Assembly: GCA_012514125.1 (NCBI GenBank)
Contig: JAAZAW010000288.1
Location: 1-36,317 of the forward strand
Source of the DNA: Phycisphaerae bacterium
Lineage (GTDB): Bacteria; Planctomycetota; Phycisphaerae; JAAYCJ01
DNA length: 36,317 bases
Reading direction: 5' to 3'
Position 1 is the first letter of the stretch; every line of letters begins with the position of its first letter. The notes below the pieces were generated by a model. That model ran no database searches. It was given only the letters and a program-made list of their open reading frames with translations, and was not told the origin of the DNA. Positions 29,579-36,317 of this stretch are shown piece by piece. A program made the position numbers and the translations under genes.

Positions 29579-30430
29579 TTAACCTTTTTGCCTGTAAATG
29601 GTTGGTTTGACGTACTCGAGTTTATGGCGAAGGCCGTTGAGACTTTCGGAATGGCCTACGATGAGGTAGCCGTTGGGACGAATATGCTGAGCCATTCGGT
29701 TGATGACGGATTCCTGGGTTGGTCGGTCGAAATAAATCATGACGTTCCGGCAGAAGATGTAATCGAAGCCGAACTTGAAGGGGTATTGCGGAGTCATGAG
29801 GTTAAAATAGGCGAAGGTGATGTATTTGCTGATTTCGGGCGAAATTTCGTAGAGTGACGAAGATTTGCCGATGTGGCGAAAGGCGTGTCGGCGATATTCG
29901 TCGGGGACGGATTTGATTTTTTGGGCGTCATATTGGCCTGCGCAGGCTTGGGCGAGGATTTTTTGTGAAATATCGGTGGCCAGGATTTTGGCGTTGATGG
30001 AGGGGTACTCTTTTAAGATTTTATTGATCACCATGGCCAGGGTGTAGGGTTCCTCGCCGCTGGAACAGGCGGCGGACCAGATTCGGAGGGTATATTGTTT
30101 TTCGTCCCATTTTTCGGATTTGATTCGGGAAACGAGCGACTCGGCGAGAAAATCGAAATGGTCCGATTCGCGGAAGAAGAAGGTGGTATTGGTTGAAATG
30201 GCGTCGATCAGATGAGTGATTTCCTCGTTGTTTGTTTCGGAGTCGAGATGTCGGAAATAGTCCCGAAATCCGGCGAAGGATTCGGAGCGAATTCTTTTGG
30301 CCAGGCGTGCCTGGACGAGATGTTGACGATTTGAGCCCAGGTTTATTCCGGCACGTTCATAGACCAGTTTTCTGACGCGTTCGTATTCTTCGGTTGTGAT
30401 TTCAATGTCCGGTAATGTATCCGCAGGCAT
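29579..30430 (-). CDS. cheR: Chemotaxis protein methyltransferase CheR
   Basis: The 283-residue protein methylates chemoreceptor glutamates using S-adenosylmethionine. It has the N-terminal helical receptor-binding part (EEYERVRKLVYERAGINLG), FFRESDHFDFL, the SAM site LRIWSAACSSGEEPYTLAM and FDYIFCRNVMIYFD. I chose the ATG at 30430, which has GGAGG eight bases before it. The open frame extends 116 codons further upstream through repeat sequence that is not family-like. It forms an operon with cheB. Confidence 0.95.
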   Translation of the reverse strand: MPADTLPDIEITTEEYERVRKLVYERAGINLGSNRQHLVQARLAKRIRSESFAGFRDYFRHLDSETNNEEITHLIDAISTNTTFFFRESDHFDFLAESLVSRIKSEKWDEKQYTLRIWSAACSSGEEPYTLAMVINKILKEYPSINAKILATDISQKILAQACAGQYDAQKIKSVPDEYRRHAFRHIGKSSSLYEISPEISKYITFAYFNLMTPQYPFKFGFDYIFCRNVMIYFDRPTQESVINRMAQHIRPNGYLIVGHSESLNGLRHKLEYVKPTIYRQKG

Positions 30431-30514
30431 TGTTGACGCCTCCATTATTCGTAGCTTAAAGTTCCAGGATTCATTATCGGTCGATTTGGGGGTGGGGTTG
30501 AAGGTGAAGTGGAG

Positions 30515-30544
30515 AGTTAGAAGTTGGAAGATGGAAGTTGGAAG
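30515..30544. repeat. Heptamer tandem repeat (4 units) between the PHP phosphatase gene and cheR
   Basis: AGTTAGA, AGTTGGA, AGATGGA and AGTTGGA follow in register. It is the same heptamer family as at 12172-12227 and 13977-14004, in the opposite orientation. Confidence 0.75.
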
Positions 30545-30603
30545 AGGAGGAGAGTTTAATGGTCTGAGACGTTTTGGGGATTTTTGGGGAAAGGACGGAT
30601 TTT

Positions 30604-31407
30604 TTAGAGGATTGATAGGGGACGCGGTTGCGGGATTCGGTTTTCGAAGGTGTGATATTCGGTAAAGTCGAGGTCCAGCAGCATTTTTTCGGCGCGATCG
30701 AAATTTTTTCCCATTTGATCGGGTTGATGCGCATCGCTGCTGATGCTCAGGAGTCGGCCTCCCATTTGGCGATACCATTGAAGGACCTGCGGATGAGGAA
30801 AACTGCGGTCGGCTTGGGAGCGAAACCCGGAGAGATTGACTTCCAGGGCGATTTTTCGGTCGATGATGGTTTGGAGAATGGTTTGGATTTGTTTTTTGAA
30901 ATCGTCGGGGCGATAGGGAGGATAATTGCGTTGGGTGGTGTAACGGTCGAAATAGTCCAGGTGGGCCAGGACGTCGATGTTGGCGTGGGCGGCCATGTCG
31001 AGGGTGAAGTCGAAGAACATTTCGATACCTTCAGCGGGTGAATAGACGTCGAAGAGATTCGAGTGTACGCCGTAGCGATGCATGAAATGGACCGAGCCGA
31101 TGACGATATCGAGGGGATAATTCATGATGGGGCGAACATCGTCAGGGAACAAGTGCGGCTCGCCGAGTTCGACGCCGTGGCGAATGGTAATTTGGTCGCC
31201 GAATCGCCGGCGGGCATCGAGAGTTTGTTGCCAGGCTTTGTCGGCGACGTAGTATCCGGCGGTTGGGTCCAGCGGGTTGAAATCCGCATGATCGGTAATG
31301 GCGATGGTGTCCAGACCCAGAGCGATAGCTTGTCGGACCATGTCGTCCATGGTGCCCGGGGCGTCGTTTGATAAGGTTGTATGTAAATGAAAGTCGGTTT
31401 TTATCAT
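30604..31407 (-). CDS. PHP-domain phosphatase, histidinol-phosphatase (HisJ/HisK) type
   Basis: The 267-residue protein has the full PHP set: DFHLH (H7, H9), ITDHADF, HGVELGE, GSVHFMH, LAHLDYF and SSDAHQP. These bind three metals. Length and motif order match the HisJ/HisK histidinol-phosphate phosphatase of histidine synthesis, which dephosphorylates L-histidinol phosphate. No other his gene is nearby, so another phosphoester could be the substrate. The ATG at 31407 has only a weak upstream site (GAGAC). A heptamer tract lies between it and cheR downstream. Confidence 0.85.
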   Translation of the reverse strand: MIKTDFHLHTTLSNDAPGTMDDMVRQAIALGLDTIAITDHADFNPLDPTAGYYVADKAWQQTLDARRRFGDQITIRHGVELGEPHLFPDDVRPIMNYPLDIVIGSVHFMHRYGVHSNLFDVYSPAEGIEMFFDFTLDMAAHANIDVLAHLDYFDRYTTQRNYPPYRPDDFKKQIQTILQTIIDRKIALEVNLSGFRSQADRSFPHPQVLQWYRQMGGRLLSISSDAHQPDQMGKNFDRAEKMLLDLDFTEYHTFENRIPQPRPLSIL

Positions 31408-31730
31408 TAAAGTCTCATAATAAAGATGGCAATCGTTGATAGAAGAATTACTTTGATAGCATGTTTCATATTATTGGAATTGTCAACTGTATTTGGGGGA
31501 ATTTTTATGCAGAAATGGGGACAGAAGAAGAGAAAAAGTGTGAAAGTGAGAAGGTGTGAAGGTAAGAAAAGTGAGGGCGGGGTTTGCGGGGGAGTTTGCA
31601 ACGAAATGGATTTTTGAAATAGTCTTTATCGGTGTACAATATCATATTACAATTAAACGATTGTCGGCTTAGGAACGATGAGTTTTTGATACGTGGGTGG
31701 ATGAGCGTTTGTTTTGGATAATGAATATCA
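31408..31730. other. 323-bp intergenic spacer, AT-rich, with octamer repeat
   Basis: The spacer separates divergent genes (the minus-strand phosphatase and the plus-strand protease). The only clear structure is an octamer tract at 31535-31566: AAAGTGTG, AAAGTGAG, AAGGTGTG, AAGGTAAG. Short frames in it have no ribosome-binding site or family character. Promoters must be here but I cannot place them with confidence. Confidence 0.6.
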
Positions 31731-33119
31731 ATGGTCGATGAGTTCAATGTTATGGCAAAAAGAAATCTGGTTTGGATATTGGCGGTGATATTGCTGATTA
31801 TGCTGTTCTGGCAGATGCCCGATGCGGCGAATCGCAAAGACACGTTTTATCAGACGTTTATCCCGCTGGCGGATATCAGTTCGCAGGTAAAGAAGAATTA
31901 TGTGGAGCCGGTTGACGACGAAAAACTGCTCGAAGGGGCGATTCAGGGAATGCTCCAGAAGCTTGACCCGTTTTCGCGATATATTCCCCCGTCGGAGCTG
32001 GCGAACTTTGATAATCAGACAACGGGAACGATTCAGGGGATCGGGATATTCCCGGAAGAACGGTCGGAGTTTTTGACGGTGTTGAGTCCGCTGGAAGATT
32101 CGCCTGCCTTCAAGGCGGGGATCTTGCCGGGCGACCAGATTTTGCGGATCGACGGTCAGACGACGAAAAATATGACGTGGGAAGACGCCGCAAAACTGTT
32201 GGCGGGCGAAGTGGGCAGCAAGTTGACGCTTGAGGTGCGGCATGAGCTTACGGGCGTGATCGAACAAATCACCGTGGTTCGCGATACGATCCATGTTTTC
32301 AGCGTGAAAGGATATGTGCGTAATCGGGATGGGGCGTGGGATTACAGGATCGATCCTGAAAATAAAATCGGATATATTCGAATAACGAGTTTTTTGACGA
32401 ATACGTGGGATGAGCTGGACCAGGCGTATCATCAGTTGATCCGGCAGGGGGCCAGGGGAGTGATTCTGGATCTGCGATTCAATCCGGGCGGGCTGCTCGA
32501 TACGGCGGTCAAGGTGGCGGATCGATTTTTGAATGAAGGGATTATTGTATCGACGAAGGGGAAATTTCAGGAGGAAGTCGTCTGGCGTGCGACGCCGGAA
32601 AATACGTATTCGCCGCTTCCGCTGGTGGTGTTGGTGAATAATTACACTGCCAGTGCGGCGGAGATCGTTTCCGGGGCGCTTAAGGATCATAAGCGTGCGA
32701 CGGTGATCGGAGTTCGGACGTATGGCAAGGGCAGTGTGCAGAAATTGATATCGCTGGAGAACGGATATGGGGCGATCAAGCTGACGACGGCGTATTATTA
32801 TTTGCCGAACGGGCAAAATATTCATCGTCGGCCTGGTGATAAGATTTGGGGAGTCGAGCCTGATATGATCGTGCCGGTGAGTGTGGAAGAACAACTCGCG
32901 ATCAAGGATTCGCGAAGAAAGGCGGATGTTTTTTGGGGAAAATTGCCGGACACGATGGCGGCGGACGATAAGAAGATGGATAAGTGCAAACCTGTGCCGT
33001 TATGGATCGATACGCAATTGAAGGCGGCGATCGATGTCCTGACGGAAACGTTGACGACAAAGTCGAACGAAGAGTCGCAGGCACAAATTTTGGAGACAAG
33101 AGTTTCGGGTGATGAATAA
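31731..33119 (+). CDS. S41 C-terminal processing peptidase (CtpA-like), membrane-anchored
   Basis: The 462-residue serine protease carries an N-terminal membrane segment (about 13-28, LVWILAVILLIMLFW) that exports it to the periplasm. A PDZ domain (about 95-185, GIGIFPE ... AGILPGDQILRIDG) captures substrate C-termini, and an S41 catalytic core follows. S308 (NYTASAAEIVSGAL) and K333 (RTYGKGS) are the Ser-Lys dyad, 25 residues apart as usual for this family. A charged tail follows. The start could be 31731 or the ATG at 31752; neither has a strong ribosome-binding site. Its stop overlaps the tsaD start by eight bases. Confidence 0.94.
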   Translation: MVDEFNVMAKRNLVWILAVILLIMLFWQMPDAANRKDTFYQTFIPLADISSQVKKNYVEPVDDEKLLEGAIQGMLQKLDPFSRYIPPSELANFDNQTTGTIQGIGIFPEERSEFLTVLSPLEDSPAFKAGILPGDQILRIDGQTTKNMTWEDAAKLLAGEVGSKLTLEVRHELTGVIEQITVVRDTIHVFSVKGYVRNRDGAWDYRIDPENKIGYIRITSFLTNTWDELDQAYHQLIRQGARGVILDLRFNPGGLLDTAVKVADRFLNEGIIVSTKGKFQEEVVWRATPENTYSPLPLVVLVNNYTASAAEIVSGALKDHKRATVIGVRTYGKGSVQKLISLENGYGAIKLTTAYYYLPNGQNIHRRPGDKIWGVEPDMIVPVSVEEQLAIKDSRRKADVFWGKLPDTMAADDKKMDKCKPVPLWIDTQLKAAIDVLTETLTTKSNEESQAQILETRVSGDE

Positions 33120-34149
33120 AGAACACGTGGTGATTCTGGGGATCGAAAGCAGTTGTGACGAGACGTCGGCGGCAGTGGTGATGGACGGACGGAACGTGTT
33201 GTCGTGCGCGGTGGCGTCGCAGAACGAGCTTCATGAAAAATTCAAGGGTGTCGTGCCGGAAATCGCTTCACGTGCCCATCTGGAAAAAATTAATCTGATT
33301 ATCGAGTCTGCGATGGCGGAGGCGAAGATCGGATTTGATCGGATCGACGCGGTGGCGGCGGTGAATCAGCCGGGATTGGTCGGATCGCTTTTAATCGGTT
33401 TTACCGCGGGCAAGACGCTGGCGTGGGCATTGGGCAAGCCGCTTCTGGCGGTGCATCATGTTCATGCTCATGCGTATGGTGCGGTGCTTAATTATGAGAT
33501 GGAAGCGAGATCGGCGTTTCCGGCGGTGGCGTTTTTAGTGTCCGGGGGGCATACCTCGTTGTTTAAATGTCATGACCCGCTGGAGATGGAATTGATCGGC
33601 TCGACGCAGGACGACGCGGCGGGCGAGGCGTTCGATAAGGTGGCGTGCATTCTGGGTCTGGGGTATCCGGGCGGGCCTTTGATTGATAAACTCGCGAAAG
33701 AGGGCGATACGAAGGCGGTGCATTTTCCCCGGACCTGGCTGAAAAAGGCTCCGCTGGATTTTTCGTTCAGCGGACTCAAGACGGCGGTGTTGTATCATGT
33801 GCGGGGGCGGGATTTATCCAGGCCGGACAGCTCGCATTTAAGTCGACAGGAAAAAGCGGACATCGCGGCGTCGTTTCAGGCGGCGGTGATCGAGGTGCTG
33901 GTGGAAAAGGCGATACTGGCGTGTCGGGAGACGGGATACAACAGGTTGCTGGTGGGCGGCGGTGTGGCGGCGAACAGTTATTTTCGCCGGCAGATCGCGG
34001 AACGAAGCGATCGTGAGGGCATTGAATTGATTATGGCGTTGCCGAAGCATTGTACGGATAACGCGGCGATGGTTGCGGGGTTGGGGTATCATCAGTACAT
34101 GGCGGAGCGGTTCTCAGCCCTGGATGCTTCGGTGTATTCAACATTGTGA
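33112..34149 (+). CDS. tsaD: tRNA N6-threonylcarbamoyladenosine synthase subunit TsaD
   Basis: The 345-residue ASKHA-fold protein transfers threonylcarbamoyl to A37 of ANN-decoding tRNAs, together with TsaB and TsaE. LGIESSCDETSAAVV opens the protein. HHVHAH (115-120) holds the iron/zinc-binding histidines. LVSGGHTSL, DDAAGEAFDKVA, DFSFSGLKTAV and a C-terminal DNAAMVAGLGY complete the family pattern. The ATG at 33112 is preferred (a GTG at 33109 is possible). It overlaps the protease gene by eight bases, suggesting coupled translation. Confidence 0.97.
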   Translation: MNKEHVVILGIESSCDETSAAVVMDGRNVLSCAVASQNELHEKFKGVVPEIASRAHLEKINLIIESAMAEAKIGFDRIDAVAAVNQPGLVGSLLIGFTAGKTLAWALGKPLLAVHHVHAHAYGAVLNYEMEARSAFPAVAFLVSGGHTSLFKCHDPLEMELIGSTQDDAAGEAFDKVACILGLGYPGGPLIDKLAKEGDTKAVHFPRTWLKKAPLDFSFSGLKTAVLYHVRGRDLSRPDSSHLSRQEKADIAASFQAAVIEVLVEKAILACRETGYNRLLVGGGVAANSYFRRQIAERSDREGIELIMALPKHCTDNAAMVAGLGYHQYMAERFSALDASVYSTL

Positions 34150-34165
34150 TGAAAGTGGAAGATCG

Positions 34166-35941
34166 ATGGCGAACGAATTGGAACAGATCAAAGCCGAGGA
34201 ACTTCTTGACCTGAATGTGTTGCAGGATATGCAGGAAGGTTTCGCGGGGTTGACAGGACTGAGTATTATGGTGTGCAAAACCAGCGGGGAACCTTTGACC
34301 CGTCCGACGCTGGGGCATCGTCTTTGCCGGAAGTTTCATGAACATACGGACATGGCGAGCCGGTGTCTTGAGCACATGCTGGCGGCGGCGAAGGCGATTT
34401 CCATCAACGGTCCTGTCAAAATGGTGAATTCTTTCTCAGGGACGCCGATTTTTGTTTCTCCGATCACGGTGGAAAATAATCGTATCGCGACGATCGTGGT
34501 GTGTGCGAATCCATGTTCGTGCGCTCAAGATCGATCGGTGGAGCAGATCGCGGAGCAGACGAAACTTCCGGTGGGAGAAGTTCGGGAGTTGCTTGAAAAA
34601 ACGCCGAAACTGGAAGATGATCAGCTTGAAGCGACGCTGACCCTGATTCATTCTCTGGCGACGACATTGGCGAAGTTGTCCTTGAGGGAATATCAATTGC
34701 GGCTTCGTCTTGGCGAACTGACGATTTTACATAATCTGACATCGCTGCTGGCGGGGCGATCGGATCTGGACCAGATATTGAAGATTACCGCGGAACAGGT
34801 TGTCCAGGTGGTTAAGGGCAAGGGGTGTTCGATCCGGATTTATAATCCGGACACGAAGGAACTGCAGATCAAGGCGGTGGCGAATTTGTCGCAGGCGTAT
34901 TTGCGGAAAGGGCCGCTCAAACTGGCGGATTCGCCGATCGATCAGGCGGCCTTGAGCGGGACCCCGGTGCCGATCGAAAATATGCTCACGGACCCGCGGG
35001 TGATTTACAAGAAAGAGGCGGAACGTGAAGGGATTATCAGCGGGCTGGCGGTGGGAATGATTTATCGGGGTAGAGGTGTGGGCGTGATTCATCTCTATGG
35101 CAGCGGACCCCAGGCGTATGACCGATTTGAGATCGAATGCCTCAAGGCGATTGCCTCGCAGGCCGCGTCGGCGATTATCAACGCTCAGCTTTATCAGGAA
35201 TCGATCGAGGCCGAACGCACGCAGCGGCAGCTTAAGATGGCGGGGGAAGTTCAACGGCGCATGTTGCCCAAACGTTCGCCGAAGATGGTGAAAGTGGATA
35301 TCGGATCGGTATACGAGCCGACGTATCTGGTTGGCGGGGATTATTACGATTTTCTGGAGTTGTCCGGCGGACGGCTTGGCGTGGTGATTGCGGATGTCGC
35401 GGGCAAGGGTGTGCCGGCGTCGCTTCAGATGGTCTCGCTCAAGGCGACGCTTCGGGCGTATGCGGATCAGGCCCCCGACTTGCAGACTCTGGTGAAAATG
35501 ACGGACAAGGTTTTTCGCCGGGACAGTCTGCTGGGCGATTTTGCGACCCTGCTGATTGGGATTATCGATCCGGAGAAGGGGACGTTCGATTATGTCAACG
35601 CGGGACATTACCCGGCTTTGCTGGTGAGAGATTCGAAAATCGAACAGCAAAAGGTTTCGGGGCCTGCACTGGCGATTTTTGATAAGCCGGAATTTACGCC
35701 CTATACCATCGAACTTGAGCCGTCGGACGAGATCGTGCTCTATACCGACGGTTTTCTGGATGCGATGAACTTCGACCATCACGGTTTCGGTCTGGATCGC
35801 CTGAGGGCGTCGATTATGAAATATTCGCATCTGTCGGCTCAGAAAATTGCCGAAAATGTTTTGTGGGACGTTCGACGGTTTGTCGGTCTATCGACGCAGG
35901 CGGACGATATGTCGATGGTGGTGGTGAAGTATAATCCCTGA
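34166..35941 (+). CDS. PocR-GAF-PP2C (SpoIIE/RsbU-type) serine phosphatase
   Basis: The 591-residue cytosolic signalling protein has three parts. Residues 5-165 resemble the PocR sensory domain, with clustered Cys/His (HRLCRKFHEH, SRCLEHML, CANPCSCAQD) that could bind a metal or a small ligand. Residues 185-350 are a GAF domain (LTSLLAGRSDLDQILKI, CSIRIYN, ASQAASAIINAQLYQ). A short coiled helix follows (ERTQRQLKMAGEVQRRMLP), then a PP2C/SpoIIE phosphatase (385-591) with GGDYYDF, IADVAGKGVPASL, NAGHYPALL, LYTDGFLDA and a final ADDMSMVVV. Such phosphatases usually dephosphorylate an anti-sigma-factor antagonist. GGAAG precedes the ATG, 16 bp after tsaD. No partner is in the window. Confidence 0.92.
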   Translation: MANELEQIKAEELLDLNVLQDMQEGFAGLTGLSIMVCKTSGEPLTRPTLGHRLCRKFHEHTDMASRCLEHMLAAAKAISINGPVKMVNSFSGTPIFVSPITVENNRIATIVVCANPCSCAQDRSVEQIAEQTKLPVGEVRELLEKTPKLEDDQLEATLTLIHSLATTLAKLSLREYQLRLRLGELTILHNLTSLLAGRSDLDQILKITAEQVVQVVKGKGCSIRIYNPDTKELQIKAVANLSQAYLRKGPLKLADSPIDQAALSGTPVPIENMLTDPRVIYKKEAEREGIISGLAVGMIYRGRGVGVIHLYGSGPQAYDRFEIECLKAIASQAASAIINAQLYQESIEAERTQRQLKMAGEVQRRMLPKRSPKMVKVDIGSVYEPTYLVGGDYYDFLELSGGRLGVVIADVAGKGVPASLQMVSLKATLRAYADQAPDLQTLVKMTDKVFRRDSLLGDFATLLIGIIDPEKGTFDYVNAGHYPALLVRDSKIEQQKVSGPALAIFDKPEFTPYTIELEPSDEIVLYTDGFLDAMNFDHHGFGLDRLRASIMKYSHLSAQKIAENVLWDVRRFVGLSTQADDMSMVVVKYNP

Positions 35942-36317
35942 AGATTACCTTCGACAGTCAATCTTTATTTCGAGCGTTGAGTTTGTCGAAGGATGGGGAT
36001 AAAAAGTTGGAAGTTAAAAGTTAAAACTATGTTTAACTTAAATCACTTAAACTGTAGCCTTCGACCCAACCCCCAAAGCCTAAAGCCCGAAGCCCAGAGC
36101 CCGCCGTGTGGCCGAATGCAAATGTTTGGAAAAATAAAAAACATCAAAAAATCGTAAGTGATTTATCCGAACGAAGATAAGAATGAAAAATATTTTTATT
36201 TTTGCCGATTTGATCTGGGCAGGAACTTTGAAGGATGCAAACCGACGGCTATTTTCATGAATTTGCATCTAATTTCATGTTTTTTTCATGTCGGACCCCG
36301 GATATTCGAGAGATAAC
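35942..36317. other. 376-bp terminal spacer with family-A fragment and heptamer repeats, no gene seen
   Basis: At 35969-35995 a decayed family-A core is visible (GAGTTTGTCGAAGGA). AGTTGGA-AGTTAAA-AGTTAAA lies at 36005-36025. A different heptamer tract, AAAGCCT-AAAGCCC-GAAGCCC-AGAGCCC, lies at 36075-36102. The last 200 bases are AT-rich. A 62-codon minus-strand frame there lacks any family sign. Confidence 0.6.

Noticed and set aside
31728..32894. 388-codon minus-strand frame, and a similar one at 34727-35830
   Set aside because: Both are Arg/His-rich shadows of the protease and phosphatase genes, which have complete catalytic motifs.
36080..36268. 62-codon minus-strand frame at the window end
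   Set aside because: It overlaps a heptamer repeat, has no ribosome-binding site, low complexity and no family sign.

Overview
This window looks like a chromosomal segment of a free-living Gram-negative-type bacterium. The protein repertoire suggests the Planctomycetota (Phycisphaerae-like) or a related PVC lineage: PocR/GAF/PP2C signalling, large fused dehydrogenases, and many repeat-filled spacers. This is an inference; no rRNA or other taxonomic marker is present, so treat the placement as tentative. There is no rRNA, intact tRNA, CRISPR array, phage gene or transposase gene.

Left part (1-19431) is an accessory carbon-metabolism region. A truncated amidohydrolase and a DegT-type PLP aminotransferase (minus strand) lie behind a very good sigma-54 promoter (1488-1504). 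Their divergent neighbour is a sigma-54 activator (1592-2986) with a degenerate receiver domain, and two palindromes sit where an upstream activator site would be expected. Next comes a long minus-strand gene series, read from 15886 down to 3131: dihydrolipoyl acyltransferase E2, lipoamide dehydrogenase, a PHP-domain protein, a class II aldolase fused to a sorbitol-6-phosphate-dehydrogenase-like SDR, a 562-residue zinc dehydrogenase with a doubled nucleotide-binding half, a KpsF/GutQ sugar-phosphate isomerase, a SorE-like zinc dehydrogenase and a mannitol-1-phosphate-dehydrogenase-like protein. Divergently, a DeoR repressor (16083) and a fused alpha-beta E1 2-oxoacid dehydrogenase (16960-19431) complete the multienzyme complex. 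Three unrelated dehydrogenase folds typical of hexitol phosphates, GutQ-like and DeoR-type proteins, an aldolase and a complete 2-oxoacid dehydrogenase complex suggest an unusual polyol/ketose-phosphate route ending in acyl-CoA. No kinase, PTS or transporter is in view, so the substrate cannot be named.

Right part (19432-36317) is mostly housekeeping and signalling: an ADP-ribosylglycohydrolase-family protein, tyrS (apparently leaderless), an unknown 197-residue protein, cheW, ftsK, rplU (without rpmA next to it), an unknown tail-anchored protein, cheR-cheB, a histidinol-phosphatase-like PHP protein, and a compact run ctpA-like / tsaD / PocR-GAF-PP2C phosphatase.

The spacers are unusually rich in repeats. 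They include about 148-bp mobile-element-like units with terminal inverted repeats (three copies plus fragments), a 62-bp repeat flanking the lpd gene, and imperfect 7-bp and 8-bp tandem repeats. At the E2, lpd and DeoR genes these tandem repeats begin exactly at, and include, the TAG stop codon.
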